Notes under the pieces: model-generated | The model's database searches: none | Told to the model about the DNA's origin: nothing | The model's input: only the letters and a program-made list of their open reading frames with translations | Shown: positions 62,973-64,000 of the stretch, one piece after another | Numbering within the stretch: position 1 is the stretch's first letter | Layout: the number at the start of each line of letters is the position of its first letter | Made by a program: the position numbers and the translations under genes | NCBI RefSeq assembly: GCF_030463565.1 | Contig: NC_134644.1 | Span: 131,003,388-131,067,387, forward strand | From: Pelecanus crispus | Lineage: Eukaryota; Chordata; Aves; Pelecaniformes; Pelecanidae | Direction: 5' to 3' | DNA: 64,000 nucleotides

Positions 62973-64000
62973 CTAGAAATGCAAATAAGATTTGAGACCT
63001 CTTATTAAAGTATTAAAGAGCAGAGTATCTGTCCAATATTTTAAAGGAAAAAAAGGAAATTGTGTTTTCAGGTGTCCCATTCCCTAAAACCACACTCAGT
63101 ACTTCTGAGAAATCAAAGTTTTATACAGCATCTAAAATGTGACTTCCCTGAAGCAAACAAAAATAAGCCATAACTACACACTAAAGCATAACCGATCACA
63201 GGCTTGCTAAAATCAAAGATATATAGCATTACTAAATAACTCCCAGTCTTGTAAATTTTCAAGCAATCAAATTAAGTTATTTGAATAAAGATTACTTTTC
63301 TGCAATGCCCAAGTAGCCCTACAGAAAACAGAAGCTGTCTTTCTTCCAAATCAGGACTGATGATAAGGTTTAAAATTCAGTGCACACTTCCCCCCTCCCC
63401 CCACATATTAGGACTGATTTTCTTCAGGTATTTGTCTAAGAGTCTTTAGACATTAGAAACACATGAACTACAACTTCAGAAAAGAAACCCAAGTTATATA
63501 AACTAAAAACCATGTTACATGGCCTAACAAGAAAACTCAAATCATCACCGTCCAGAAAGCAAACTGAAAAATAAATACAAACAGAAGCTCTTCATCAGAA
63601 CATACTATATTACCATAGACAGTGACCTTCACCACCTTTGCTTTCTCCTTCCTTTACGGTTTAATCTCCACTGGGCTTTGATGCCAAAACAAGACGTGTG
63701 TTTGCAGAGAATTGAGACCCAGACGGAGCAGGAATTCCTTACAACGTAAACTGCACCAAGCCTCTCCACACAGCCTGTTTCTGGACTTTTTTGGCTCCCT
63801 TTACAGAAGCAAGCAAGAGCAAACTGGCACACTCTGCCCCACCCCTAACCAATATGCCTCGTTTGTATGACTGAATGAAAACATGATTCTAACAAAAGCA
63901 GGAAAAAAAAAAAAGGAACTACCCTGAACAAACGGAGCAGCAGAACTGCCCTCCTTTTGAAACTACTTCTGGGAGCACCCACAAAGACGGCACCATTTAC
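62973..64000 (-). other. ATP6V1H: Part of ATP6V1H intron 1
   Basis: Sequence upstream of the exon 2 acceptor, without recognisable coding sequence or CpG island. CpG dinucleotides become somewhat more frequent after about 63650, which may mean the promoter is not far beyond the right edge; this is a weak hint. Exon 1 is not identified. Confidence 0.7.

Noticed and set aside
63600..64000. ATP6V1H promoter or CpG island at the right edge
   Set aside because: CpG density rises only slightly, and there is no clear donor site or GC-rich exon 1; the promoter probably lies outside.
1..64000. CRISPR arrays, bacterial operons, toxin-antitoxin or phage systems
   Set aside because: The window is vertebrate nuclear DNA with spliced exons and LINE/LTR insertions; no such features are present.

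Overview
The window is nuclear DNA from a bird. It is AT-rich, almost all intron or intergenic, with widely spaced exons that have GT-AG borders. It carries several 3' ends of CR1 LINEs, including the bird-type tail ending in ATTCTATG, and solo LTRs of avian endogenous retroviruses. No bacterial genes, operons, CRISPR arrays or phage are present. I cannot name the species; the LTR families suggest a neoavian bird, and that part is inference.

One protein-coding gene occupies the window: ATP6V1H, subunit H of the V1 sector of the vacuolar proton ATPase, on the minus strand. All 13 coding exons are here, from the start codon at 62949 to the stop at 13938-13940. Spliced, they give 1443 nt and 480 residues, with every junction in frame. 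The first non-coding exon and the promoter lie beyond the right edge. The 54-nt exon at 43155-43208 is in phase and matches the 18-residue cassette that separates the long and short isoforms known in mammals.

Layout: 1 to about 13640 is 3' flanking DNA with one solo LTR, a CR1 tail and simple repeats. From 13641 to 62972 is the gene, with introns of 0.9 to 13.3 kb. From 62973 to 64000 is part of intron 1. Intronic insertions include two solo LTRs of one family (15021, 22401), a related LTR (47006), a roughly 1-kb repeat-rich LTR (54398), four antisense CR1 tails (19101, 34428, 35310, 44196), one sense CR1 (58240-58839) and a possible ancient MIR-like SINE (about 51760-51925).

The most unusual object is at 58240-59080. 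The 3' end of a replication-dependent histone H4 mRNA (54 codons, stop, short 3'UTR and intact stem-loop) is joined head to tail, in the same orientation, to a 5'-truncated CR1. Between them is a run of 22 T that starts exactly 3 nt after the stem-loop. This fits CR1 reverse transcriptase switching template onto a histone mRNA that may have carried an oligo(U) tail. Apart from this I see no candidate for a new biological system; most of the remaining sequence is ordinary bird intron.
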